Source: Hansfordia pulvinata
Lineage: Eukaryota; Ascomycota; Sordariomycetes; Xylariales
Length of the DNA stretch: 64,000 nt
Direction of reading: 5' to 3'
Assembly (NCBI GenBank): GCA_006538405.1
Contig: BJKQ01000040.1
Span: forward strand, 22,972 to 86,971
The notes beneath the pieces were generated by a model, which ran no database searches, was not told the origin of the DNA, and worked only from the letters and a program-made list of their open reading frames with translations. Both the position numbers and the translations under genes were made by a program. Of this stretch, positions 42,756 to 53,281 are shown one piece after another; the first letter of the stretch is position 1, and each line of letters begins with the position of its first letter.

Positions 42756-43439
42756 TGGACATCGCTACACGATAGAAGAGACATATACATAATATAAGAC
42801 AGATAAAAGAAGAAGAGGTAAAAGAAGGAGAGGAGAGAGCGAGGCGAGAGAGAAAGAAAGGAGAGAAAACGGATATTGTCCGGAGGCGCCAAAGGAGGGC
42901 TATGTCGCGGAGGCACGGGAGAGATCGACCGAGGTCTGGAATGAAAGACGTAGTTAGAGTCCCTAATCAACATAGACCTCGGGGTGTAAGCTTCACTCCT
43001 TACCCTTGTCGCATCTATTTTAGCGTCGCGCTCTTTCGTACATACACTTGCATGCACGTGGGCAAGAGGACGAAAAAAAAGAGAAAGAAAACGAAGAAGA
43101 GGCCGAAAAGGATCAATGCGTCGTCCGGCTCCCGTTCGCGGCTCCGTTGGCGCCTCCTCGGCCGCCACCTTCTTGTCTCCATTGGTGCCTCTGCCGACGA
43201 CCACGGCGCACTGTCGCCCGCCACCGCCCCGTTGATATTGGCCGGTGGTTTGGTGCCGCTGATGTCGTCGCCGCCGCCGTTCACGACCCTATTGACCTTG
43301 GACACCGGCGGCTGCGCTTTCCCGTTCGGGATCCCGGCCCCGAGCCTGTCTCTACCCGGCCGCCGCCGCCGTCAGGAAAACCCTCGCCCTCGCCCCCGCA
43401 GCCCAGATTCACCGTCTGGGGCCCGAGGGAGGAGGAGAG
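42756..43439. other. Purine-rich and GC-rich stretch, no gene recognised
   Basis: A GA-rich run (42790-42880) follows the truncated relic, then GCC/CGC-rich sequence with overlapping open frames that appear compositional. Confidence 0.4.
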
Positions 43440-43834
43440 GGCGATAAGCTCAATCGCCCTGCGCAGGATGGCCCTATCGTCGCGGAACGTGAGCCTGGCG
43501 ACCGCCTCGTCGAGCCGCAGTAACCGCGGTACGAAGTGCCCCCCCTAGCCCCGGCTGCGTACCACTAGACGAGCTTGGTGCCCTCATCACCCTTCTCTGC
43601 CTTGCCTTCCCCGATGCTACTGCCGCTGCCGCTCCCGCTCAGGTCCTGCACGTCGAGCATGAGAGGCTCCGTCACCGCCCTCTCGTAGCACCGCGCCGCG
43701 TCCCCAAGGTCCGCCGGCTCGATGGGGCCCCGGTCGGATAGACGCAAATGCAACCATGGATGTTTAGGATCACTCAGGAAATCCCAAAATATTTGTATAA
43801 TTGATACCAAAATCCCAGTATCGATCGATTTCAA
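43440..43834 (-). pseudogene. GC-rich gene fragment, possibly Nudix C-terminus
   Basis: On the minus strand one frame (43834-43565) reads FLSDPKHPWLHLRLSD and VTEPLMLDVQDLSG. A second (near 43535-43440) reads LRLDEAVARLTFRDDRAILRRA, which resembles the segment after the Nudix box in fungal Nudix hydrolases. The GX5EX7REUXEEXGU box itself is not visible. A stop separates the two frames. Tentative. Confidence 0.25.
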
Positions 43835-43865
43835 CCATGCTTATCGCCCCAGTCAAGGGTTGCGT

Positions 43866-44348
43866 TTATAGTTTGATCTTCTCGCAATGAGATTTGAAAC
43901 CGCAAATATGGCGCTGGAATTGAGCCATTTGCTCGAGTCCACTCGATTTTCCGTTTGCTTTCTTCCACCCTGTGACTTTTCCAACATACATGGAAGGTGT
44001 CACGCCCAATACGTAGTCTTTCAAATCGGATAGTGCACCAGAGAGAGGGATTTGAAATCCATGTGCACAGTGGGAATCGGCGTACAAGTGGACATCGCAT
44101 TTGTAGCCTTGAACCACAACTTGCACCCCAGCGACACCGCCGTCCTCATATTCATGATGAGTCTGAATACATCCCGATGAACCTTTCTTCAGGTTGAAGC
44201 TCTCGTTCGCTTCACCGGCAACCCTGCCTGTTGAAGGCCCCTCAAAAAGATTCAGTGTAGCTATTTCGCCATTTCGGGCTATGATTTGGGCTCCTGCTGA
44301 TGCAAATGGTAAAAAAGCAAGAATCATGCTTTCATACACGTTTTTCAT
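43866..44348 (-). CDS. Small secreted protein, candidate effector (160 aa)
   Basis: The start at 44348 is preferred over 44447 because it begins the signal peptide (MKNVYESMILAFLPFASAGA). The upstream in-frame residues are Cys/Pro-rich and not signal-like. The mature chain of about 140 residues has five Cys (in SSGCIQT, GYKCDVH, DSHCAHG, RHICGFK, SHCEKI) and a VTGWKKANG segment. A TATA box lies 175 bp upstream. No domain recognised. Likely secreted, perhaps host-interacting. Confidence 0.6.
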   Translation of the reverse strand: MKNVYESMILAFLPFASAGAQIIARNGEIATLNLFEGPSTGRVAGEANESFNLKKGSSGCIQTHHEYEDGGVAGVQVVVQGYKCDVHLYADSHCAHGFQIPLSGALSDLKDYVLGVTPSMYVGKVTGWKKANGKSSGLEQMAQFQRHICGFKSHCEKIKL

Positions 44349-44522
44349 TTTGAAGAGCGACGGGAAGGGTTTAAAGTTGGATCGAGTACAGAGTCGACAA
44401 ATAGGCAAAGTACATTGGGAGCTCAGAGGTGTTATGGTGTGATTCAATTGGCTTGAGTGTGTGAATACGAAAAGTCAGGAGTAATCTTGAAGTAAAGCTG
44501 GGAGTAGTGGACTGGAATGACC

Positions 44523-44531
44523 CTTTTTATA
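44523..44531 (-). promoter_or_regulatory. TATA box of the minus-strand secreted protein gene
   Basis: TATAAAAAG on the minus strand about 175 bp before the ATG at 44348, followed by a pyrimidine-rich leader. Confidence 0.5.
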
Positions 44532-44639
44532 ATCGTCTTAATGAACTCTTTCCTGTTAACTCCTTCTATAGCAGCAGTTAGCCTTGCTTGGAAGCATCTA
44601 AGTTTAGACCACAGACGCGCCAAAACCCTCAATCGGTTT

Positions 44640-45744
44640 GGCCATTTTGAGAGTGACTGAAAATTCTAAAAGGGGGTTTATTCTCACCAGGCTGACAGGT
44701 TCGTTTGGTCCCCGAAAGACCCTCAAAAAAGCGTTCGATGTGATGTCTTTCGCCACTCTCGGCTCGTCAGCTTGCCCGCTGCGAAAATATCAGCGTTCCT
44801 TGTCGTAATTCACCTCATGCCTTTAGTCTCCCCAGGCATGTCCTGCCCATAGCACACGGCTAAAGATATGAAGCAGTGGCTTTTCGTCTTCAGAAGCATG
44901 GGAAAGGTTCTAATATTTGATAAGCAAAAACGCAGCCCTTTGGCGAGCCCACTTCAAACACTCAATACAGTAGGGGAGACTGAAAGTAAGGACCGAAATA
45001 AACGGCCGTGATCTACATGAATAAGCTAAGAAAGCGTTGAGGTTTGCTGGAAGTAGCCTGATTAGGCGACCATTCTGAGGGGTCAGTGCATGTGGGTGGA
45101 GTTTTTGCCACCCGGGATTCCTCGGGATACAACATGACGCTGAGACGGAGACTAAGCTGGAAATACATCCCTGGGTGTCACCCCCCTCGTCAAAAATCAT
45201 GGATCATCAATTCGATCCTCCCGTTTTAGATCGTCGACTACCGGCGTAGCGTAGGGTAAATCATCTCGCAGCAGACACGGCTGGAACCCCCCACTCGGCC
45301 TTTAGTTAAGGTCCTTCAAGACGGGTTCACATCTGATGATCACATCCTGCTCAACGCTTCTGCGTCAGCTCAGCTTTCCAGGTGGCCCGTGCGGAGTTAT
45401 CAAGACGACGCAATGTACATGACATCCCGAGCTTTATTCCACTTGGAGAAGATTAATCTTCCCGACTTTTCAGCCATACACCAAAGTGACTGTGACACAA
45501 GCTATTTTGTTTTTGTTGATTTTGCATAAGAGAAATCAGATATTGGCTCAGCTCACCTTGTCATGGAATCTCAATATGCACTGCCTGGCATTGCCTACAT
45601 GGTCTCCCCTCTGAGGTCGGTACGGTCAAGAGTCCTTCATAGGAACATGTTCGATCGAAGCGATTACGACTGCGCATTGTTGGAGAGCATGGAAAGGTCA
45701 TGTCTCACTTCCCTTTGCAGTGGTCTATCCAGTAAGTTTTTCTA
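44640..45744. other. Intergenic, no gene seen
   Basis: About 1.1 kb with short ORFs only. Confidence 0.5.
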
Positions 45745-45771
45745 GTACGCCAGGTACGCCAGGTACGCCAG
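45745..45771 (+). repeat. 9-bp tandem repeat, three units
   Basis: GTACGCCAG repeated three times, then GTAGGGC. Confidence 0.9.
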
Positions 45772-46036
45772 GTAGGGCTAGGACGGTACTTGTGTGGCCT
45801 CACTCACAGCAACATGCGCTACTTGTTGAAAAGGAGCGTCTCAACTGCTCAAACTATGGGCTGACTCTTTCTCAGGCAGAAGTCTGCGGGCCAATTACGC
45901 GACCTGTGATTCAGGCCAGGAAAACGCACTTATCGGTATGTCTGCACCCGTGCGCCATTGAACCGAATCTTCCGAGAAATCGCCTTGGAAAAACAGGGAA
46001 AGGCCCTATTTACAAAGTATACTGGCAGATGATCAC

Positions 46037-46987
46037 TTGTGGAACTTTGATGCACACAATGCCGATAGACATCGATGGCTGATGCATTTGAGATGGCGAA
46101 CGCTCGATTCGTGTTACGCAGATGGGTGTGATTGCAGTGTGCCCTATAACACGTCGCCGCATCTCCCCTTTACGATTTTGTCGCCAATCGCGGCCAGAAA
46201 CAATAATGCAGCTTTCTGGCAAGCTTTCTGGCAATTCCAACCCCACTCCAGCAGCATTGATTCTTCAAAAAACCTCGCTCCACTCCGTAAAGCCATTGAA
46301 ATTGACCAAAGCCAAGTCCGGACTCCGCTTGTTGAAAAAGTGCGCCAATCGGCTTCTTCTCACGGGAACATGAGGCTGAATAGCGCTGTCATGCGACAAA
46401 ATATGCAAAGACGATCCCACTTGGCAAAGAAATACTTACAACAGCGGTAAGACCTGTCCAAGCAGCGAATAATACGGTATGTTTCCACATGATTCAAAGT
46501 CCTCAGAGAGTTTATAGCGACTGATCTGCTCCAGCAACCAGTCAAACAAGCAAGAGAAACCTTATGGGTGTGACTCATGTCCAAAACGGTTCGCTCAGAA
46601 GAACGAGGCGATCCGTCACCACAGAAGTCTTCACCAGCGTGTTCAAAGTTGGTCTTGCTCCACTTTGCATGATCGCACCCAGGACTTCTCAAAAGCAAAC
46701 TCGGTTCTCTCATGTTTGGAAGTTGTGCATACTGTGGCGAAAGCTTTCGACGGAGTGAGTTGATCAGCCGCATGAATGAACTGACCAAAAAGGACTGGGA
46801 AGAGCGATTGCTTCATCTACATGAGAAACATGACTTCCGGGGCTGTCAAACAGACAAAAAGTTCTACAGAGCTGATCACTTTCGTCAACACCTGAAACAC
46901 AAGCATGGTGGCAAGTGCGGGCAATGGACAAAGCAGCTGGAGGCCGCGTGTGTACTCAACCATGGCCAAGGGTGGGTTGAATGTTGA
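46037..46987 (+). pseudogene. Fungal C2H2 zinc-finger protein relic
   Basis: After an N-terminal frame (46037-46450), a block near 46555 reads KPYGCDSCPKRFAQKNEAIR then HHRSLH, a full C2H2 finger, followed by a WSCSTLH segment. A frameshift near 46690 leads to the frame at 46712: CAYCGESF, then HLHEKHDFRGC and KKFYRADHFRQHLKHKHGG, then GQWTKQLEAAC. This spacing is characteristic of a recurrent fungal C2H2 regulator architecture. The frameshift within the finger region suggests a pseudogene. An intron after 46448 (CGGTAAGACC) is plausible. Confidence 0.65.
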
Positions 46988-48680
46988 TTTTGAAATTCTA
47001 AGACCCTTTTAGAGTCGGATTACTCTTTTGCTGGTTGCTTGAACCATCGACTTTGCAGAGGGCATTTACACTTGGCTTTTCTGCTCTGCGCAGTCACGTC
47101 CAACCTCGAAGCTAGATCCACCACATGTGTTCGGAAATTGACAATCGAATCTTCATTTCTGTACCTTGTCGAAGTATCTCAAGAGGTTGCGCCAAAGCAA
47201 TTGCGTGGTTCAAGAAGTTCTTCAGCGATGGGTAAAAAGCCCTGGGGCCATCGTCGGGTGCAGGTAGCGACTTCATTTCAGCTTCTATTTGTGTCGTGTT
47301 TGGAAGTGCGCGAGTTCCTTATCCGCGTTGTAGCCTGGCCCATCGCTAATAAGTCCGAAAGTGGCACTGCCTGGGCGAAGAAGGCTTTTCGATCCATAAA
47401 TCTGTCGTCGTGGGCCTTGCCTTGGTAGTTGCGATACATTTGGATCAAGGTATCAGCAGTGCATCGAAGACACAGGCCCGTTTGGGTCACAATGAGTAAA
47501 CGTTCGAGGCCCTCAGATCTTTTGAAGCCTTAGCGATGAAAGATTCAGCCTGATGGGCGATTACAAACTGTGAACAGAGGCGACCTTGCACTGAGACGAC
47601 ATCGCCTGCAGAATGCACACATCCATGAACCATGCATCTTCAATCCTCGCCTTACCCTTTGCGTACGCGCAAGTTTTACCTTGCCACCGGACCAGGATTA
47701 GGTTGCAGTGGGAAAGGGTCCGTCAAGGTTTTCAGCCGCTTTGAACTTTGATCTGAAGGGGAAATGAAAACGGCGCGGCACGCACTCGTGGCGAGATGGG
47801 TTGGGCTCGAGAGGTAACATCGCCCATTGACCGGGTTGTTGTGGATACACTGAATACCAGTGCTCTAGTCCACCGGTCAACTCTGATTCCCGAAGTCCTA
47901 CGTACCGGTTCGATGACGCGAAACAAAATCCATGAATCCCGCCCCTGTCATTCGCACCAGACCATCGAGCGACAAGGCCTGATACGGCACATATCATTTT
48001 CAGGTCACCAGAATGATTACCTTGCTAAACGTTCCATTTAAAAAATTTGGGCACCGTGACATGATATGTCATCCATTTAAACAGAATTTGGTGGCGACCC
48101 AACACTTCGCACGGAGGCGCGCACTGATCCTATGGTACATAGTAACCCAAACTACGGCTGGTCTCGCATTGTAAATTTCGTGACTGACCGCAGGATGCAA
48201 ACAGCGTGCCTCACGTGCAGCGTTGCACACTAGGCTACACCCATGCATGAAGAAATAAGTACGAACTCTGAGAGATCTGGCTTGGGTTTACCCCTGCGTC
48301 GTGAGAAATCAATTCAGACCCTGTATCCCAGCTCACCCCCTAGCTTATCCATGTACGTCTCACTGCTTCCTCTGTGGCTCTTGCTTACTCACCTTCCGCA
48401 TTCAGGGACCCGTGACCGTCTAAGCAGCGATTGGAGAAGGATGTGAGCATCTATTCCGGCTAGGACGGGATTCTATTCAGGCCGAGATTTTTAACTTTGA
48501 CGTTGGAGGTTGGGCAGAAAGGAGGCGTTTGACCAGAAGAGTTGGTCCGAGCTTGTTCATGGTCATAAAAGAGCAGGTTTAACAGAACTCTATGGGCCTT
48601 GGCCGTGGAAATACAAATACGTATCGTAGCGAGTGAAGCCATCCGAGTCTAAATTAAAATGTCGATTCAACCGACACGAA
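46988..48680. other. No gene recognised
   Basis: About 1.7 kb with short ORFs on both strands. A minus-strand frame at 47490-47278 (CLRCTADTLIQMYRNYQ) could be a relic but is not assignable. Confidence 0.35.
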
Positions 48681-48689
48681 TCCCGAGCC

Positions 48690-49740
48690 GACAGAGAAAA
48701 GATATCCAGACTCGAAATCAACGAAGACTCGATCCCGCGCTGCGAAGGGAAAACAGTTGTCATCACTGGTAAGAGGCCCGTCTCTCATCAAGGTTTCCGT
48801 TGAATCTAAGCGTACCAGGAGGTGCTTCTGGTATTGGTCCTGCGACTGCCAGAATATTTCGATTGAAAGGTGCTACAGTTCATTTAGTCGATTTTCTGGA
48901 GCCAATCGATGAAGACAGCTCAGACTTAATGCACTTCTATAAAGTGGACGTTTCGAGTTGGTCTGAATTGTCTGCGGCTTTTGCCACGATCGGGCTCGTC
49001 CAATTTGTCGTTGCTATCGTCAGAAGCAGGGAAATGAATTGCGACCGTCTTCCTGCTGATTTTTGGAGCGATACTTCTGCTATGCACGAGGATTATCTCA
49101 GCCTTGAAAATAGCCTCCGCGGAACCGTCAACACAATCAAGCTCGGCTGGAATGCCATGCGCCGCCACCAAACAGGCGGAAGTATTGTTCTTACTGCAGA
49201 TGCATCTGCTTACGTTCCGTTTCCTTCGATGCCACTTTGGTCGGCCGGACAGGCTGCAGTGAGTCCACAAACTAACGTTGACTCCAGCCACATCACAAGC
49301 CAGCATCAGATCAGTTCATAGCTGCTAATACTGCATAGCTCGTCAGTTTGGTGAGATCGCTCCGATATACCGTGGCCAAAGATGGGATAACGATCAATGC
49401 CGTTGCGCCGCACACGACAGTAACAAGCCAGTTACAGTACACGGTAGCTCTGCGAATGGTAATGGCCGGACTTCCACTTTCTAGTCCCGATCATGTCGCT
49501 TTGGCACTAGCATTTTCAGCCACCGCTGTCGATCCAGCGAAGACTGATTCTGGAGCTGGCGAAGCGTTTCGCCAGTCTCAGCTGGCGATTCGTTGGAATG
49601 GAAGGGTAACACTTATGTGGGGGTCTTCTTTCTTCGAGATGGAGCGGCCTGTGGCAAGTCTTCTACCAGAGTTACTGGGTGCTGAAACTTGGTCGCAGTT
49701 GGAGAGATACAATATTGTGACTGAGTACGGTGGCTTTTAA
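48690..49740 (+). pseudogene. Short-chain dehydrogenase-like gene with lost catalytic pair
   Basis: Blocks joined by introns 48769-48818 (GTAAGA...CCAG) and 49259-49338 (GTGAGT...ATAG, branch GCTAAT) read as an SDR: KTVVITG/GASGIGPATARIF (cofactor-binding Gly motif), an acidic residue after the second strand (VDF), GGSIVLTADASAYVPFPS, and VRSLRYTVAKDGITINAVAP. At the active site the usual YxxxK is W-S-A-G-Q, so both Tyr and Lys are replaced; the Ser is still there. No in-frame ATG precedes the first block. It is either a non-catalytic homologue or, more likely, a decaying gene. The NAD(P)-binding part looks preserved. Confidence 0.7.
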
Positions 49741-49824
49741 AAGCACGCTTCCCTATATAGGGAGAGATTACTGGATTGATTGCGATCCTCATAAGAGCTC
49801 CAGAGACTCGCACAAGCACATTTG

Positions 49825-50438
49825 GAAGAAACGAGCGCGAAGCGTGATGTCGAAATCGAATTCGCGCTGGGAAATATGTCAAAGTGGGCAATCACTTGAA
49901 GATTGAATAAGATCTGGTTTCAGGTACTCGATGGGTTTCCCCGCCATTCACCCCTTGACAAATTGACGTTGCGGGGAAAGACATTTAGGTTGGGACGGCT
50001 GCAGATGAGCTGATCTGCGATAACATACATGACGTCTATGGCTGTCACGAGTCGGCGAATCAAAGCTGAAACCATGGGCGACTAGCGCACGAATCAAATG
50101 AATTTCCCAACAATATTTTATTTAGCAAAGCCATCGTAGGTTCTTTTCTTTTTTGAATCATTCAATGAGATGTCAGAGTAGAAAAACACCCGCTATACCC
50201 TTCAAAGGGGCAAGTTTTCTATTCCGTCTATTTGTATCGGTATTAGGTAAAATACTTTTACTGTTAGGTAAGACGCTGATGTGATGATACTGCAAGCTTG
50301 ATCTCATGTGTATGGTCATTTTTATGGCTGCCAGGTGTAAGAAAAGCCCTCTCGATCTAGTTAATATCGCCACATGGAGGTTTCGATGTACATCTGTCCT
50401 TGTAGGTACTATGCGTAATTCACGCATGTTATAGTTGT
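49825..50438 (-). repeat. Dispersed repeat D, copy 2
   Basis: Matches 32376-32985 in the same orientation. Shared text includes CCATGGGCGACTAGCGCACG, CACATGGAGGTTTCGATGTA and the end ACGCATGTTATAGTTGT. Minus-strand frames are broken at different places in the two copies. Confidence 0.75.
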
Positions 50439-51025
50439 CCACCGCCTCAGTCACGCGAAATGCTGGAAATCACATCTCCTGTCCTGTTGAGATCTGCTTT
50501 TGTTTGCATGGTTGGTGACCGATGGATCAATTAGAGATATTGTCTTCGACTTCGATATCCCAACGAGACAGAAACATATTTCTATTATCAGATGGATGGA
50601 GTGAAAAATGACCTTGGATTCATTATAGGTAGTACTCTCTGAACCACATCAGCACAGTAATGTCCGAAACTTAGCATGAACCTTTCATTTGGAGAAGGAA
50701 TTGATAAATACATGATTCAACAGGCCTGGGATTCGAAAGGGAAAGAGTGAGCACAACATCATGGCGCGTAACCTCCTGTCCCTGACAAAAGCGGTGGCGA
50801 AACTGGTCAACTTGCAACACAACGAAACTGGAAGATTATGAACAGATCATTCGCAGATTACAAATAAAATAACTTTCTGATCTGAAACAGGCCGGTCACA
50901 GCATAGCCCCGCCATCGGAATCAGAATTCGAACAATCCAACACGTCGGCTGCATGCATCTCGTTCTTTTTTTGCAACTCAGGCGGCTGCAGCATGAAGTT
51001 CGATTCTAGGTATGAGGATTGATAT
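50439..51025. other. Intergenic, no gene seen
   Basis: About 590 bp without supported features. Confidence 0.5.
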
Positions 51026-52562
51026 TCATCCAATTAGTTCCCGGTGCTCAAGGTATAAAGGCTGGGGGACTGACATACCACGACAATTGATGCTACGCCC
51101 TGACCAACCAGTGTTTGAAATCTCGGTGAAACAAGTAAACGAGTCTGGGCGAGTGGCGCTGGGAGATGCAAGATCTTTGACTTTGTTGAATGCAGCTTGT
51201 CGGACGTCTATTACCATTTCGTTCAAGATATCACGCTGCTCGTTCAAGATGTCACGCTGCAAAGCCCAGTGTGTATCACGATGTCTCTCTTCCAACAGTG
51301 GTAGACTCCAGTTCAAGTAGATTCTATCGTGAGCAGCATGGGGAAGGACCTGCAAAGGGTGATGTTCAAAGTAAAGCCGGCAACAAAGGCACGCAGGTTT
51401 ACTGCAACCAAGGCAGCGTGCCCTGAGCGCAAACGTTTTGTTGTTCCTGTAGAAGTGTTCGAGTAGTTGAATCTCTGCATGGATGGTGCGCGTCTTTCTC
51501 TTGGCCCGGAACTCGAGTAGGATACCCTCTTCCAATTGAGTTGTAGCACGTATCCTGTCGATGTAGTCTTGAAACTTCTGCAGGGTTTCTCTCTTGTCCG
51601 ACCTCAGCTTTGTATTCGGGTTCGGAACCATCCTGCCCATGATTCCGTCCAATGTTGTATGCGGGTCAAGTTTCGGGATGGAAGCGATCTTTGTCCTTGG
51701 CACAAGGCTCACTGTCCAACTTTGTACCAGGACAGAAAGGTGAGTGACATCGTCAATGATTTGGATTGGGGTTCGGATGTGCAGCGCCAGTCTGCCAAAG
51801 TTATGACAGAATTTTCGAAAGCAATCTGGGTAATTGAAAATCATGAGCCCAGTGTTTTCGTGTGTCTCTTCTCTTCGCTGTCTAAGCCGTTGAAATCCAA
51901 GTGTCTAGCGGTTTCCATATGCCATGCGACAGACGAGCAATGTATCGACATCTGGGCCGAAGATGAACTGTTCAGTCCAAGTGCGCAGATCCGCTGTATT
52001 CATCAGCATCTTGAATGGTAGTTCGTTGCTGCATCATGTTTAACTCACGATTCGAGTCGGTTTTCTGCAATCATTTGGAGCACTCCGAAGCAAGCGAGCT
52101 GAGAAATTTAATGACCATGCGGCATCTTTTCTCAGCATGCCTGACACAGAATTCGATCAATCCGATCTCCTTCAAATGGTGCTTCTGATCTTCCACAGCT
52201 GTGATGTCCCTAATCTTATTCAATGCCGTATCCAGAAAAGATGCCAGGTCAGGGGAAGCCATTTCATTTGTCGCGACCCAGAAAACCACGCCGGCGTCTG
52301 TTTCCTCTACTGCGATAGATGTAGTGCTGCCTCCCCCTTTCTTATGGTCGCATATGAAAGAGAGGTCGTTCAGGAACCGTTGACAGCGGCTTGTGATGGA
52401 TGATGGGTCATGAGCTCTGGAAGGTCGAGGCCCTGGCTCTGTTCGAAGTAGTTTCAGTAGAATCAAAGGTTCATAAAAGCGATGGAGTAGTCTCTCATAA
52501 GGATCAAATCTAGGGCGTTTATTACCCTTCACTTTTTCAATGCAAGTCATCGTGCCGGACAT
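51026..52562 (-). CDS. OTT_1508-type nucleic-acid deaminase-like protein, exon joins unresolved
   Basis: The N-terminal frame (52562-52071) starts with a good ATG and reads CQRFLNDLSFICDHKKGGG, then AVEETDAGVVFWVATN. The C-terminal frame (51844-51026) has the zinc-dependent deaminase motifs TIHAEIQLLEHF (HAE) and GCSKPACLCC (SKxxCxxC), in the order seen in the fungal OTT_1508-like deaminase family. This fold deaminates bases in nucleotides or nucleic acids; substrates in fungi are unknown. Between 52071 and 51844 the frame changes and carries stops (TGA near 52074), so either introns or decay separate the halves. The last helix holds a 7-residue tandem duplication (RDILNEQ/RDILNEM). It lies divergent to the ATPase gene at 53282. 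Confidence 0.6.
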
Positions 52563-52820
52563 TGATGAAATCTCATGCGAAAAAAGTAGATACCAGCAGT
52601 TCTTGCAGTTGGTGGCGTTTCAGAAGATTGCCTCGGAATAAGAGAAGAAGTATGCAAATTGTTTACATTTCAAAAGTGCATCATGACACAGCGGGCTGAT
52701 GGTGGGATTAAATACGGATTCTGTAATCTACTGCAATAACCCGGATCTTACATCCAAAGCCCTCGAACTTGACACCTACAAAAATCATAATTGGGACTGC
52801 CTTGCAGAGGCACGCATCCC

Positions 52821-52955
52821 GCATGCGCGCCTCCCGCAGGTGCGCCTCCCGCATGCGCGCCTCTCGCAGGTGCGCCTCCCGCATGCGCGCCTCTCGCAGG
52901 TGCGCCTCCCGCAGGTGCGCCTCCCGCATGCGCGCCTCCCGCAGGTGCGCTTCCC
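52821..52955 (+). repeat. 15-bp minisatellite, nine units of two types
   Basis: Units GCATGCGCGCCTCCC and GCAGGTGCGCCTCCC (with CTCTC variants) alternate as A B A B A B B A B, and half-units flank the array. Because 15 is a multiple of three and the units lack stops, all six frames stay open and give pentapeptide repeats, none of which need be translated. It lies between the divergent deaminase and ATPase genes. Confidence 0.9.
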
Positions 52956-53281
52956 GCAGAAGATCCTGCATTTACCCAGTACACTCATGCTGAGGCAGTC
53001 CTAGTTCTAGCGGATTCTCACTCCGTGACGCTATCTCATTCGGGCGTGCACTGTGAAACGTAAAACATGCTTACGTACTTGAAAAATAATAGGGAATGGC
53101 GAGTCTTCTGTGTCATCAGTAGGGTATATAAACGGCACGATCAAGCTTCGTCACGGGTAAATAGACAGACTGCATTTTTCATGTTAAGCTTTACGTTTGT
53201 TCGCTTACCGTGTCTGTGTGAATCGATCCTTTTTTGGTTCTTTTCGAACGTACGACTTCTCGGCTGTCATTATTGAACGCT

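Noticed and set aside
43048..43548. Plus-strand Pro/Arg-rich proteins in the GCC-rich stretch
   Set aside because: Several overlapping frames are open at once because of composition. The minus strand carries the only stretch that resembles a known domain.
52821..52955. CRISPR-like array or coding pentapeptide repeat
   Set aside because: There are no unique spacers, the units are directly adjacent, and all six frames are open because the unit is 15 bp and lacks stops. A minisatellite explains it fully.
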